Assembly (NCBI RefSeq): GCF_047345485.1
Contig: NZ_JBLFEN010000007.1
Location: 109,888 to 173,887, forward strand
DNA: 64,000 bases
DNA from: Jejuia sp047345485
GTDB lineage: Bacteria > Bacteroidota > Bacteroidia > Flavobacteriales > Flavobacteriaceae
Direction: 5' to 3'
The notes beneath the pieces were generated by a model. That model did not search any database. It saw only the letters and a list, made by a program, of their open reading frames with translations, and was not told the origin of the DNA. Of the stretch, positions 26,893 through 35,235 are shown piece by piece. Position 1 is the first letter of the stretch. Each line of letters starts with the position of its first letter. A program made the translations under genes and the position numbers.

Positions 26893-28353
26893 ATGTTAAA
26901 GCAATATTTACAGTTTAAATTATCGCAAAAGCTATCGCCACAGCAAATTCAATTAATGAAATTGATACAGTTGCCTACGCAAGCTTTTGAGCAACGAATT
27001 AAACAGGAATTAGAGGAAAACCCTGCGCTTGACAGTGGTAAAGAGGAAAAAGAGGCTGATTTTGATGCGGAGTTTGAAAATAGTACTGATGAGTTTGATG
27101 ATAGTGACTCTATAAATGCCGATGATATTAATGTTGATGAGTATTTAAGTGATGATGAAATACCTGATTACCGTACGCATGCCAATAATTACAGTAGTGA
27201 TGATGATGAAAAATCTATTCCGTATGCTGCTGGCACCTCGTTTACACAACACTTAAAAAATCAGTTAAATACCTATAGACTTAATGATGAAGAACGTGAT
27301 ATTGCTGAGTTTTTAGTAGGAAGTGTTGACGAAAGTGGCTATATAAGGCGTTTACTTTCTGATATTATGGATGATTTGGCGTTTACACAGAATGTATATA
27401 CCACTGAAGATAAAATTGAAAGTGTTTTAAAAATTGTACATCAGTTAGATCCTGCTGGTGTTGGTGCGCGTAATTTACAAGAATGTTTAAGCATACAATT
27501 ACATAGAAAAGAAAAAACTAGTGATACTGATTTAGCCATTACTATTATTGATAATGCTTTTGATGCATTTACAAAAAAGCATTATAAGAAACTGTTGCAA
27601 AAGTTTGATATTACAGAAATGCAGCTAAAAGATGCTATTACTGAAATTGAACATTTAAACCCTAAACCTGGTGGTTCTTACGCTGGTAATAACCGCATTG
27701 TGGAGCATGTAGTACCCGATTTTGCCATAAAAATTGTTGATGGTGAATTAGAATTAACACTTAATGGTAGAAATGCACCTGAGCTTCATGTATCTAGAGA
27801 GTATAATAATATGCTAAAGGGTTACAAGGATGCAAAAGATAAAAGTAAATCTCAAAAAGATGCAGTGTTATTTATTAAGCAAAAACTAGATGCTGCAAAA
27901 TGGTTTATTGAAGCTATAAAACAGCGACAGCAAACGCTTTTTGTAACTATGAGTTCTATTATGCACTATCAAAAAGATTATTTTTTAACTGGTGATGAAC
28001 GCCAATTAAAACCTATGATTCTTAAAGATATTGCCGATGAAATTGATATGGATGTTTCTACAGTATCTCGGGTTGCTAATAGCAAATATGTTGATACACC
28101 TTACGGCACTAAATTGATAAAGGAATTCTTTTCTGAATCTATGAAAAATGATCAAGGTGAAGATGTTTCTACTAGAGAAATTAAAAAAATATTAGAAACT
28201 GTTATTGAGGAAGAAAATAAAAAGAAACCACTTACCGATGAAGGTTTAGCTAAAATTTTAAAAGAAAAAGGATACCCTATTGCTAGACGAACTGTGGCTA
28301 AATACAGAGAACAATTGGATATTCCTGTGGCTCGTTTAAGAAAGAAAATTTAA
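26893..28353 (+). CDS. rpoN: RNA polymerase sigma-54 factor
   Basis: 486 residues. Region I is the Gln/Leu-rich start (LKQYLQFKLSQKLSPQQIQLMKLIQLPTQ), region II is a long acidic stretch (about residues 48-110, rich in Asp and Glu), then the core-binding domain (LDPAGVGARNLQECL, LNPKPGGSY) and the DNA-binding domain ending in the RpoN box ARRTVAKYREQLDIP. It directs polymerase to -24/-12 promoters with AAA+ activators. The stop overlaps the start of the next gene by one base, so the two are cotranscribed. A good sigma-A-type promoter precedes it. Confidence 0.97.
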   Translation: MLKQYLQFKLSQKLSPQQIQLMKLIQLPTQAFEQRIKQELEENPALDSGKEEKEADFDAEFENSTDEFDDSDSINADDINVDEYLSDDEIPDYRTHANNYSSDDDEKSIPYAAGTSFTQHLKNQLNTYRLNDEERDIAEFLVGSVDESGYIRRLLSDIMDDLAFTQNVYTTEDKIESVLKIVHQLDPAGVGARNLQECLSIQLHRKEKTSDTDLAITIIDNAFDAFTKKHYKKLLQKFDITEMQLKDAITEIEHLNPKPGGSYAGNNRIVEHVVPDFAIKIVDGELELTLNGRNAPELHVSREYNNMLKGYKDAKDKSKSQKDAVLFIKQKLDAAKWFIEAIKQRQQTLFVTMSSIMHYQKDYFLTGDERQLKPMILKDIADEIDMDVSTVSRVANSKYVDTPYGTKLIKEFFSESMKNDQGEDVSTREIKKILETVIEEENKKKPLTDEGLAKILKEKGYPIARRTVAKYREQLDIPVARLRKKI

Positions 28354-28958
28354 TGCACCATATTTTAAAGAGTATTTCGGGTGTTTTTCATCCCTTAATA
28401 ATGCCCATTGCAGGTGTTGTTTTTTATTTTGCTAAAACACCACGGTTTATTGATAAAACAGTTATTTGGGCAAAACTTATTTCACTTTCTATTCTTACTA
28501 TTATTCTACCTATACTTTTGTATTTTTTATTAAAAACATTAGGTAAAGTAAACTCTATTGATTTAAAAAGCACTAAAGAGCGTATTATGCCTTTAATTTT
28601 AAATGCGGTAGTAGTTATTTTAGTCATTCAAAGAATTTTAAGGCCCGATCCTTATATAGAACTCTACTACTTTTTTGTGGGTATTCTAATTTCTACTTTA
28701 ACGTGCTTAATATTAGCGTTTTTTAAGTTTAAAGCAAGCATACATATGATTGCTATTTCTGGTGTTTTTATGTTTTTTATTGCACTTAGTATTCATTTTA
28801 GTATTAATATTAATGGTACGTTGGCACTAATGTGTATTATTACTGGAGCTGTAGCAACATCAAGATTGCATTTAAAAGCACATACGTATCCTGAATTAAT
28901 TATGGGTATTGTTGTTGGGTTCTTTCCTCAACTTATTTTGATTACAAAATGGCTTTAA
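28353..28958 (+). CDS. PAP2-like polytopic membrane protein
   Basis: 201 residues, almost entirely hydrophobic, about six helices. The C-terminal part SRLHLKAHTYPELIMGIVVGFFPQ resembles the third motif of the PAP2 phosphatase superfamily (SR..H....E..G), and KASIHM could be a relic of motif 2. The first motif KxxxxxxRP is only weakly represented (KSTKERIMP). It may therefore be a PAP2 relative with altered activity, probably on lipid phosphates. Its ATG overlaps the rpoN stop (TAATG), so it is translationally coupled to rpoN. It ends 4 bases inside the convergent gene on the other strand. Confidence 0.7.
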   Translation: MHHILKSISGVFHPLIMPIAGVVFYFAKTPRFIDKTVIWAKLISLSILTIILPILLYFLLKTLGKVNSIDLKSTKERIMPLILNAVVVILVIQRILRPDPYIELYYFFVGILISTLTCLILAFFKFKASIHMIAISGVFMFFIALSIHFSININGTLALMCIITGAVATSRLHLKAHTYPELIMGIVVGFFPQLILITKWL

Positions 28959-29650
28959 AGAATGTAGAATATTAAGCCAACTTTAAGAGCATTCATATCT
29001 ATTGGTTCTCCATTAATTTGAGCAGTATCATCAAAAATTGAATTTAAACCATAATGCACAAATACATTCCACGTGTTATAACCTGTGCTTAGGGTGAGAC
29101 CGTATTGAAAATTATTAAAACCAGGATTGTTACTATACTTTAATTCGCCTAAATCGCCCTCAAATTTACTTCTATTTGAAAACACATAGCCTAGTTTTAC
29201 ACCTACATATATGCGCCAAAACTTATAATCTGTTGCTGTAGAGGTTCTCCATCGGTATTCTATAGGTAACTCTATTACGTGTTCTGAAAATTTATTTTTA
29301 GTGAAGTTGATAGTTGTATCATCAATAATGCTATAATTAAAAGTTCCTGAATTATCTTGTTGTATTAGCATATTTTGAATGTATGAATTGGTAGAATATC
29401 CTAAACCTATACCGATAGCTTTATTTCGTCTCTTATTAATTGGCATATCTTTAATATACCCCAAATGAAACCCAAGCGAAAAACTATTCTGCTTTAAACC
29501 ATCTGGTCTATTTATCAATACATTGTATGTTGTTCCTATATAAATCTGATCTTCTTTGTATAGAGAATCTACAACTTTACTTGTAATTTCTTGAGAAAAT
29601 ATAAATGTTGTAAAAAGCGTGAGAACTAAAACTACTAAAGATTGCTTCAT
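28955..29650 (-). CDS. PorT-like outer-membrane beta-barrel protein
   Basis: 231 residues with a cleavable signal peptide (MKQSLVVLVLTLFTTFIFSQ). The rest alternates polar and hydrophobic residues with aromatic-rich ends (GFHLGYIKDMP, HVIELPIEYRWRT, RIYVGVKLGYVFSNRSKF, ALKVGLIFYIL), the profile of an eight-stranded barrel like the PorT family of Bacteroidota. It ends with a hydrophobic residue after an aromatic, as needed for Bam recognition. Role unknown; PorT itself belongs to type IX secretion, but simple sequence resemblance does not prove that. It converges on the PAP2-like gene with a 4-base overlap. The following 206 bases up to umuC show no feature. Confidence 0.75.
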   Translation of the reverse strand: MKQSLVVLVLTLFTTFIFSQEITSKVVDSLYKEDQIYIGTTYNVLINRPDGLKQNSFSLGFHLGYIKDMPINKRRNKAIGIGLGYSTNSYIQNMLIQQDNSGTFNYSIIDDTTINFTKNKFSEHVIELPIEYRWRTSTATDYKFWRIYVGVKLGYVFSNRSKFEGDLGELKYSNNPGFNNFQYGLTLSTGYNTWNVFVHYGLNSIFDDTAQINGEPIDMNALKVGLIFYIL

Positions 29651-29856
29651 GTAAAGGGTTGCTATTGATTCACAAAGATAATAGAATACAGTTATAAGTC
29701 ATTTTGTATTTTAACTTACAACGTTTTACAGAATGTATATTCAACTGTTTTCTTGATAATAATATATTAAAAAACTTACAAAATTTTCGTTAAAAAAAGC
29801 TTCTCGATACAAATTTTACGTATTTATTATCGCATCAAAAACTTAAAACGACCATA

Positions 29857-31113
29857 TTATTTTACTACAATAATATCATTAATATCAGTAGTGTATTTTG
29901 GTGATAATCGTTCTTGGCGCATTTTCCAAGTACGCTTTAAATCTTGATTACCTAATTTTACTTTATGAGTTGCATACTTTTTATTTAATTTATCAATAGC
30001 GCTCATTAAGGGTTTGTGTTTAGGGTTTTCAGCATCAAACATTTGCAATTGCTGATTATTTGTAGGTACTAATCCCATTACAATAACACCTGCACGCTTG
30101 TATTTAATACCTGTTTTAAAAAGTTGCGTTACCGCATTAACAGCAGCACCACTAATAATTAAATTAGAATCTGTTGGATACGGAAAATTTACTACTCTAC
30201 TCGCTTTATGCTGCGCCATATCCTTTTTATACCTATCGCTTTCTAAGGTTACATACACCATATAACAGCTAGACCCTTGCTTGCGTAATTTTTCGGCACA
30301 ACGCGTGGCAAAGGTAGATACACGCTCCTTTATATAGTGTATATCATCATAACTATAATCAAAACTACGTGTGGTGGCTATAGCTTTTTTTGTTGTAGGC
30401 TCATCAAGTTGTAATTGCGCAATACCCTCTAACTCCTTTTTTAGTTTAAAGCCTGTAGAACCAAAATTTTTACGCACCCAAGCGTCAGGGAGGTTTACAA
30501 AATCTATCGCCTTTGTACAGCCTTTAGCATTTAATTTCTTTTGAAACCCACGCCCTATTCCCCAAACATTCTCAATGGCAATCCATTTTAAGGCTTTAAC
30601 TCGTTTTTCTTCAGAATCTATAACGTAAACCCCTTTTGTTTCCTTAGGAAATTTACGCGCTATTTTATTAGCAACTTTACTTAATGCTTTTGTTGGTGCT
30701 ATACCTACACAGGTGGGTATGCCCGTCCATTTTAAAATACGCTGCCGTATTTGATTGCCGTAATCTTCAAAATTATAGTTTTCAAAACCTTTAAATTCTA
30801 AAAAAGCCTCGTCTATACTGTACACCTCAACATTTGGTGTAAACTGCTCTAAAATTGTCATAACTCGATGACTCATATCGCCATATAATGGATAGTTGGA
30901 AGATAATACGGTAATACCATTTGCTTTACAAAACCCATCCCATTTAAAAATAGGAGCTCCCATTGGTAAGTTTAACGCTTTAGCTTCATCACTTCTAGCA
31001 ATAACGCAACCATCGTTATTACTTAAAACAGCAATAGGCTTGGTTTGCAAAACGGGGTTAAATACCCGCTCGCAAGACGCATAAAAGTTGTTACAATCTA
31101 CTAAGGCATACAT
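29857..31113 (-). CDS. umuC: Y-family DNA polymerase, UmuC type
   Basis: 418 residues. The palm motifs are MYALVDCNNFYASCERVFNP at the start (Asp7) and VYSIDEAFLEF around residue 100 with the two acidic ligands; PTKALSKVANKIARKFP and the C-terminal little-finger domain with EKLRKQGSSC follow. These mark UmuC rather than DinB. UmuC performs error-prone translesion synthesis with a UmuD'2 partner. No umuD-like peptidase gene lies beside it in the window, which is unusual because the two are normally adjacent. No LexA box is evident to me in the ~35 bases between it and the divergent gene. Confidence 0.95.
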   Translation of the reverse strand: MYALVDCNNFYASCERVFNPVLQTKPIAVLSNNDGCVIARSDEAKALNLPMGAPIFKWDGFCKANGITVLSSNYPLYGDMSHRVMTILEQFTPNVEVYSIDEAFLEFKGFENYNFEDYGNQIRQRILKWTGIPTCVGIAPTKALSKVANKIARKFPKETKGVYVIDSEEKRVKALKWIAIENVWGIGRGFQKKLNAKGCTKAIDFVNLPDAWVRKNFGSTGFKLKKELEGIAQLQLDEPTTKKAIATTRSFDYSYDDIHYIKERVSTFATRCAEKLRKQGSSCYMVYVTLESDRYKKDMAQHKASRVVNFPYPTDSNLIISGAAVNAVTQLFKTGIKYKRAGVIVMGLVPTNNQQLQMFDAENPKHKPLMSAIDKLNKKYATHKVKLGNQDLKRTWKMRQERLSPKYTTDINDIIVVK

Positions 31114-31147
31114 AGTATAAAATTACAGATTTATTTACATTTAGTGC

Positions 31148-31699
31148 ATGAAAAAAGATATAATTGTTTCAGAAAATCAACGTCCTTTTTGGCAACGTTT
31201 TGTTGCTTCTATTTTTTTTACAACAGCTCTAGCATTATTTGTATATATAATTTATAATGCAAACTGGACAGATAAAAACTTAAAAAACATAGGATATAAT
31301 TTTAATACTGTAGTATATCTTGTTGTTGCAGGTATTGGATTTTCCTTTAACAAAAGTGTTTATATAGATGTAAAAAAGTCAAGATTTCGTGCTACGTTTG
31401 AAGTGGGACCTATTAAGTTTGGACAATGGAAAGCTATTAATAATTATGAGTATGTTTCTATATTTCATCAACCTCTCATAGATGGTGAAAAAGTATATGA
31501 GATAAATTTATGGTACAACAGAAATCAACACTGGGAATTGTATAAAAAATATGATTTTAAGGAAGCTTTTGTAATTGGTTACGAAATTTCAGAATTATTA
31601 CAAATAGATATACTAGATGCAACTATTCCTAATAATTATAAATGGATAAATAAAGAAGCTTCTATGAAAAAAGGCGAAATGGTATATAAAAACATCTAG
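31148..31699 (+). CDS. Conserved membrane protein of unknown function
   Basis: 183 residues. Two hydrophobic helices near the N-terminus (about residues 17-37 and 50-65) are followed by a soluble part of about 115 residues beginning SVYIDVKKSRFRATFEVGPIKFGQWK. That part looks like a PH-like or beta-sandwich domain such as those behind short membrane anchors, but no family is recognised. It is transcribed divergently from umuC, with only 34 bases between the starts, and ends one base before the convergent gene. It could be linked to umuC regulation only by position. Confidence 0.6.
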   Translation: MKKDIIVSENQRPFWQRFVASIFFTTALALFVYIIYNANWTDKNLKNIGYNFNTVVYLVVAGIGFSFNKSVYIDVKKSRFRATFEVGPIKFGQWKAINNYEYVSIFHQPLIDGEKVYEINLWYNRNQHWELYKKYDFKEAFVIGYEISELLQIDILDATIPNNYKWINKEASMKKGEMVYKNI

Positions 31700-31700
31700 C

Positions 31701-32150
31701 CTAAAATAATGTCTTCTTTTTTATAATTGTTGTACCAATACGTTTATAAATAACTTCTTGCCCATTTGCACAAAAGGTATATACGCCTTTTGCTTTTTGT
31801 TCTGAAACTGATAAAAGCACAACATCTTCTACATTACAATTATATTCTTTAGCTACTTTGTTTTTTACATGATTCATCGTAGCTCTGCCCTTCTTTAATT
31901 GTGCTTGTATTTTACCGTTAAGTTTAGGTTCTACATAATCTTTTGGCAAACTACATTTCGTGTTTTCTTTTGATGTTGATACCGTTTTAATATTAGATTT
32001 TGCATTTGCTGCTTTAATATCAATATACTCCCAAGTAAAATCTGCTTTTAATAATACTCGCCTACCATCATCAGTTTTTACAATGTGATTATCTTGAGCA
32101 AAACTGATAAAGGAAGTGAATAAAACAAAAAACAAGATAAATGATTTCAT
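31701..32150 (-). CDS. Secreted small protein, DUF3157-like N-terminus
   Basis: 149 residues from the ATG at 32150; a longer frame from 32183 would place 11 residues before an otherwise perfect signal peptide (MKSFILFFVLFTSFISFAQ), so the shorter start is chosen. The mature protein opens with KTDDGRRVLLKADFTWEYID, a pattern I associate with DUF3157 and other small periplasmic Bacteroidota proteins, then a Lys-rich middle and a C-terminal part with a cysteine (NCNVEDVVLL, VYTFCANGQEVIYKRIG). Function unknown. It is last in the reverse-strand run after the XRE regulator, with 42 bases between. Confidence 0.6.
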   Translation of the reverse strand: MKSFILFFVLFTSFISFAQDNHIVKTDDGRRVLLKADFTWEYIDIKAANAKSNIKTVSTSKENTKCSLPKDYVEPKLNGKIQAQLKKGRATMNHVKNKVAKEYNCNVEDVVLLSVSEQKAKGVYTFCANGQEVIYKRIGTTIIKKKTLF

Positions 32151-32192
32151 AGCAAAAATTATAAAATTCAAACGGTTACTCAAAAATACAAC

Positions 32193-32399
32193 TTAATCTT
32201 CAACATACTCTAAAATATCAGCGGGTTGGCACTTTAGTGCTTTACAAATAGCCTCTAAGGTTGAAAACCGAACTGCTTTGGCTTTTCCAGATTTTAAAAT
32301 AGAGAGATTAGCAGTAGTAATACCAATAATTTCAGCAAGTTCTTTACTTTTCATGTTGCGTTTGGTTAGCATAACATCCAGATTTACAACTATTGGCAT
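32193..32399 (-). CDS. XRE family transcriptional regulator (YozG-like)
   Basis: 68 residues, essentially one helix-turn-helix: LDVMLTKRNMKSKELAEIIGITTANLSILKSGKAKAVRFSTLEAICKALKCQPADILEY. The recognition helix is TTANLSILKSG. This small XRE type is characteristically encoded beside DUF2975 membrane proteins, and here it follows two of them with a gap of 2 bases. A likely role is autoregulation of the operon, with the membrane protein modulating it. A palindrome that could be its operator overlaps the transcription start of the operon. Confidence 0.85.
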   Translation of the reverse strand: MPIVVNLDVMLTKRNMKSKELAEIIGITTANLSILKSGKAKAVRFSTLEAICKALKCQPADILEYVED

Positions 32400-32401
32400 A
32401 A

Positions 32402-32929
32402 CTATATGGTTAAATCGTTTTCTTCTTTAATATATCTCCCTTTTTTCAAAACATCTAAATACAGATAAATTAAAAAAGCAATAACCAAATGGGCAAACAC
32501 AATAAAATAATCATCTCCAAAACGAATTGAAACTCCTTTTATCAAAAAAGAGCTAGTAAATATTATAATATAACCTAACGGAAGCATATTTAGTATTAGA
32601 AATAAACGTAATCGTTTTAAACTCCTTTTATCGAATAGCTCCTTTTTCACAAAAACTTTCAAAAATTCTTTAAAAGCATAAAAGTAAATAATGTAATATG
32701 CCATAACAATCCACATAATAAAAATAGCATAATTAAAAGGTACGTTAATATTTAGCCCTAATACAGGTACGTGAACTTTCCCTCTGTTGTCTATAACATC
32801 TACAAAAAGTATATCTAGTTCAAATTTATATTCTAAAAAAGCGAATATTGAAAATACGAATAGAAATAGCAATACAATGGCAATAGTATAAAACAGTATT
32901 TTGGATGTTACGTAAGCGAGTTTTTTCAT
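32402..32929 (-). CDS. DUF2975 membrane protein (second copy)
   Basis: 175 residues with four hydrophobic helices: an N-terminal one, one after about residue 70, and a C-terminal pair. Between helices 1 and 2 lies a short extracytoplasmic loop. It ends in the sequence KEENDLTI, nearly identical to the end of its upstream paralogue (KQENDLTI), a tail that DUF2975 proteins conserve and that probably contacts the partner regulator. Function of the family is not established. It lies 2 bases before the XRE gene and 4 after the first DUF2975 gene, so all are one transcript. Confidence 0.75.
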   Translation of the reverse strand: MKKLAYVTSKILFYTIAIVLLFLFVFSIFAFLEYKFELDILFVDVIDNRGKVHVPVLGLNINVPFNYAIFIMWIVMAYYIIYFYAFKEFLKVFVKKELFDKRSLKRLRLFLILNMLPLGYIIIFTSSFLIKGVSIRFGDDYFIVFAHLVIAFLIYLYLDVLKKGRYIKEENDLTI

Positions 32930-32933
32930 TTCG

Positions 32934-33503
32934 TTATATCGTTAAATCGTTTTCTTGTTTTAATAAACCTCCTTCTTTAAAAACTTCAGCCATTATAAAC
33001 GCTACTAAAACTAGAATAAATGGACCAATAGAAAGTCTGAAACCTTTAAATCCTCCTAACTCAAAGCTAATTGAGGAATAACTAATTAGTATGATATAAA
33101 TCAAAAGATACATCCCAATGCGTCTAAACGATTTTACGTTTTGCATCCCAAATGTTTCAACACGTTTTACCGACATCATTACGCTCTGAAATTCTTTAAG
33201 AGCCATAAAAACCAACGCAAATACAGCAATATATTTTAAATAATTAATATAAAGAGATCCTGTCGTTATATGATCTATTGTGTAAACATCTTTATCTTCC
33301 ATCAAGTCATCTTTTTTCAATTTATATGATATAGAATAATTATATTGTTTGGTATTAAATTGTAATTCTTTACCCTTATAATAATTCTTATCTATTTGAA
33401 GATGAACAAAAAATATTGTTAGCGCTATTACTATTACAACTAGCCCTATCTTAAAAATTTTACACAACAGTATTGCAATATTGAGAAGTGTGTTTTTAGT
33501 CAT
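32934..33503 (-). CDS. DUF2975 membrane protein (first copy)
   Basis: 189 residues, four helices with a ~50-residue outside loop after the first (KNYYKGKELQFNTKQYNYSI...), and the closing KQENDLTI. It is clearly a paralogue of the next gene although the helices are quite diverged, so the duplication is not recent. First gene of the reverse-strand operon; promoter and operator-like palindrome lie 12-57 bases upstream of its ATG. The presence of two DUF2975 proteins per XRE regulator suggests a heteromeric membrane sensor. Confidence 0.75.
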   Translation of the reverse strand: MTKNTLLNIAILLCKIFKIGLVVIVIALTIFFVHLQIDKNYYKGKELQFNTKQYNYSISYKLKKDDLMEDKDVYTIDHITTGSLYINYLKYIAVFALVFMALKEFQSVMMSVKRVETFGMQNVKSFRRIGMYLLIYIILISYSSISFELGGFKGFRLSIGPFILVLVAFIMAEVFKEGGLLKQENDLTI

Positions 33504-33514
33504 TACGCCTAAAA

Positions 33515-33531
33515 TTATTGTTTAACAATAA
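33515..33531 (-). promoter_or_regulatory. Operator-like palindrome before the DUF2975-XRE operon
   Basis: TTATTGTT-T-AACAATAA, a perfect 8+1+8 inverted repeat, directly follows the -7 box on the reverse strand and so covers the expected transcription start. A third half-site, AACAATAA, occurs at 33556-33563 and overlaps the -33 element. Such placement fits repression by the XRE protein of the same operon. Confidence 0.55.
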
Positions 33532-33560
33532 CAAAAATAAATAAAATTATCGAAAAACAA
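33532..33560 (-). promoter_or_regulatory. Promoter of the DUF2975-XRE operon
   Basis: On the reverse strand TTG (33560-33558) and TATTTTTG (33539-33532) with 18 bases between match the Bacteroidota promoter. The -7 box is followed directly by the palindrome at 33515-33531 and the first ATG is at 33503. Confidence 0.6.
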
Positions 33561-33609
33561 TAATATTAATTAAAACTATTTTAAACTCCAGAATAACGGA
33601 AGCATTATT

Positions 33610-33617
33610 TATATTTG
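33610..33617 (+). promoter_or_regulatory. Probable -7 box for bioF
   Basis: TATATTTG matches TAnnTTTG and ends only 6 bases before the bioF ATG at 33624, so the transcript would begin at or next to the start codon. No good -33 box is visible. Confidence 0.4.
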
Positions 33618-33623
33618 TTTTAG

Positions 33624-34778
33624 ATGAAAGATTTTCCAAAAAAATTACAAGACAAACTTGATGAGCGTAGAACAAATAATGCGCTACGTTTGCTTAAGTC
33701 TCCCAATAATTTAATCGATTTTTCATCAAACGATTATTTAGGATTTTCTAAAAAAAACATCATTTTCAAAAATGCACATCAGTTTTTAAAAGACCATAAT
33801 ATTACTCAAAACGGTGCAACAGGCTCCAGATTACTTTCTGGAAACCATAAATTGTATTACGAGGTAGAACAACAACTATGTGAGTTTCATCATAGTCCAT
33901 CTGCTGTAATTTTTAATTCGGGTTACGATGCTAATATTGGCTTCTTTTCATCGGTTCCGCAACGTGGTGATATTATTTTATATGATGAATATATACACGC
34001 ATCCATAAGAGATGGCATTTCTATGAGTCATGCAAAAGGATATAAGTTTAAACATAATGATGTAGCCGCATTAGAAAAAAAATGTGAACATGAACGCCAT
34101 AGAAATTCAAAAGAAACAAACATTTATATTGTTACAGAATCTGTATTCTCTATGGATGGCGATACACCTCATCTGGAAAAAATAGCACAGGTAAGTAAAC
34201 AGCACAATGCGTTTTTAGTTGTAGATGAAGCCCATGCTACTGGTGTTTTTGGAAAAAAAGGCGTTGGCCTAATTCAACACTTAAATTTAGAAGACGCTAT
34301 TTTTGCACGTATTATCACGTTCGGTAAAGCTTTAGGTTGCCATGGTGCTACTATTTTAGGTAGCGATATTTTAAAACAGTATTTAATAAACTTTTCGCGT
34401 AGTTTTATTTACACTACTGCGTTACCGCCACATAGTTTAGCAACTATATATACGGCTTATCAAGAATTAAAACACAGTACAGCCATTGGCAAGCTACATG
34501 AAAATATCAGATATTTTAAAGCTGAAATAGTAACACATAAACTGGAGCACTTATTTATTGAATCACATTCTGCTATTCAGTGTTGTATTATTTCTGGGAA
34601 TGCTAATGTAAAATCAATTTCTAAAAATCTTCAACATCATGGGTTTAACGTTAAGCCTATTCTTTCACCAACCGTACCAAGTGGTCAGGAACGTTTACGC
34701 TTTTGTTTACACAGCTATAATTCTAAAAAAGAAATCTCAGAAGTCTTAAAGTTACTCGCTACTTTTGTAACATCTTAA
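33624..34778 (+). CDS. bioF: 8-amino-7-oxononanoate synthase-like enzyme
   Basis: 384 residues, a fold-type I PLP enzyme of the alpha-oxoamine synthase group. Visible parts: FSSNDYLGFSKK, GATGSRLLSGNHKLYYEVEQQL, FNSGYDANIGF, the aspartate in VVDEAHATGVFG and the PLP lysine in TFGKALGCHGATI. In biotin synthesis it condenses pimeloyl-thioester with alanine to give KAPA. The family also includes KBL and serine palmitoyltransferase, but position at the head of a biotin cluster (DUF2007 gene, bioD, bioA, KAS, bioB) settles the call. Spacing to the next gene is 43 bases. Confidence 0.93.
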   Translation: MKDFPKKLQDKLDERRTNNALRLLKSPNNLIDFSSNDYLGFSKKNIIFKNAHQFLKDHNITQNGATGSRLLSGNHKLYYEVEQQLCEFHHSPSAVIFNSGYDANIGFFSSVPQRGDIILYDEYIHASIRDGISMSHAKGYKFKHNDVAALEKKCEHERHRNSKETNIYIVTESVFSMDGDTPHLEKIAQVSKQHNAFLVVDEAHATGVFGKKGVGLIQHLNLEDAIFARIITFGKALGCHGATILGSDILKQYLINFSRSFIYTTALPPHSLATIYTAYQELKHSTAIGKLHENIRYFKAEIVTHKLEHLFIESHSAIQCCIISGNANVKSISKNLQHHGFNVKPILSPTVPSGQERLRFCLHSYNSKKEISEVLKLLATFVTS

Positions 34779-34821
34779 CGTTGAACTTGCTTCAATAGCT
34801 TAAAAAAACTAAACACTATTT

Positions 34822-35235
34822 ATGAGCGATACTTTTAAAACCATTGCTAGATACCAATATTCAACCGAAGCTCAAATTATAAAAGGTCGTTTAGAAGCCG
34901 AAGGGATTCAAGTATTCTTAAGTGATCATTTAACTATAGATACCGATCCTTTGGTAAGTAACGCTATTGGTGGCGTAAAGCTAAAAGTGCTATCAACCGA
35001 TGCTTTAAAAGCACAACATATTTTAGCATCAATAAACAAATACTCCATTGACGATGATGGCAATACAATAAGTTGCCCCAATTGCCATGGAAACCATATT
35101 GAGTTATTTTCAACAATAAAAGATGCTAAATCATTATTCTGGTTTATTTTTGGTGTATTATTTTCTTCGCTTCCATTTTATACAAGACATAAATATAGAT
35201 GTGAAGCTTGTAAAACCGAATTTGATTTAAAATGA
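34822..35235 (+). CDS. DUF2007 protein with a zinc-ribbon-like end
   Basis: 137 residues. The first ~70 form a DUF2007 domain (IARYQYSTEAQIIKGRLEAEGIQVFLSDH, GVKLKVLSTDALKAQHIL), a small ferredoxin-like fold of putative signalling proteins. Then CPNCHGNH and a closing YRCEACKTEFDL provide four cysteines in CxxC pairs, separated by a short hydrophobic segment (LFWFIFGVLFSSLPFY), which could be a membrane hairpin between two halves of a zinc ribbon. Its stop overlaps the ATG of bioD (ATGA), so it is translationally coupled to biotin genes. Whether it has any role in biotin synthesis is unknown. Confidence 0.75.
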   Translation: MSDTFKTIARYQYSTEAQIIKGRLEAEGIQVFLSDHLTIDTDPLVSNAIGGVKLKVLSTDALKAQHILASINKYSIDDDGNTISCPNCHGNHIELFSTIKDAKSLFWFIFGVLFSSLPFYTRHKYRCEACKTEFDLK

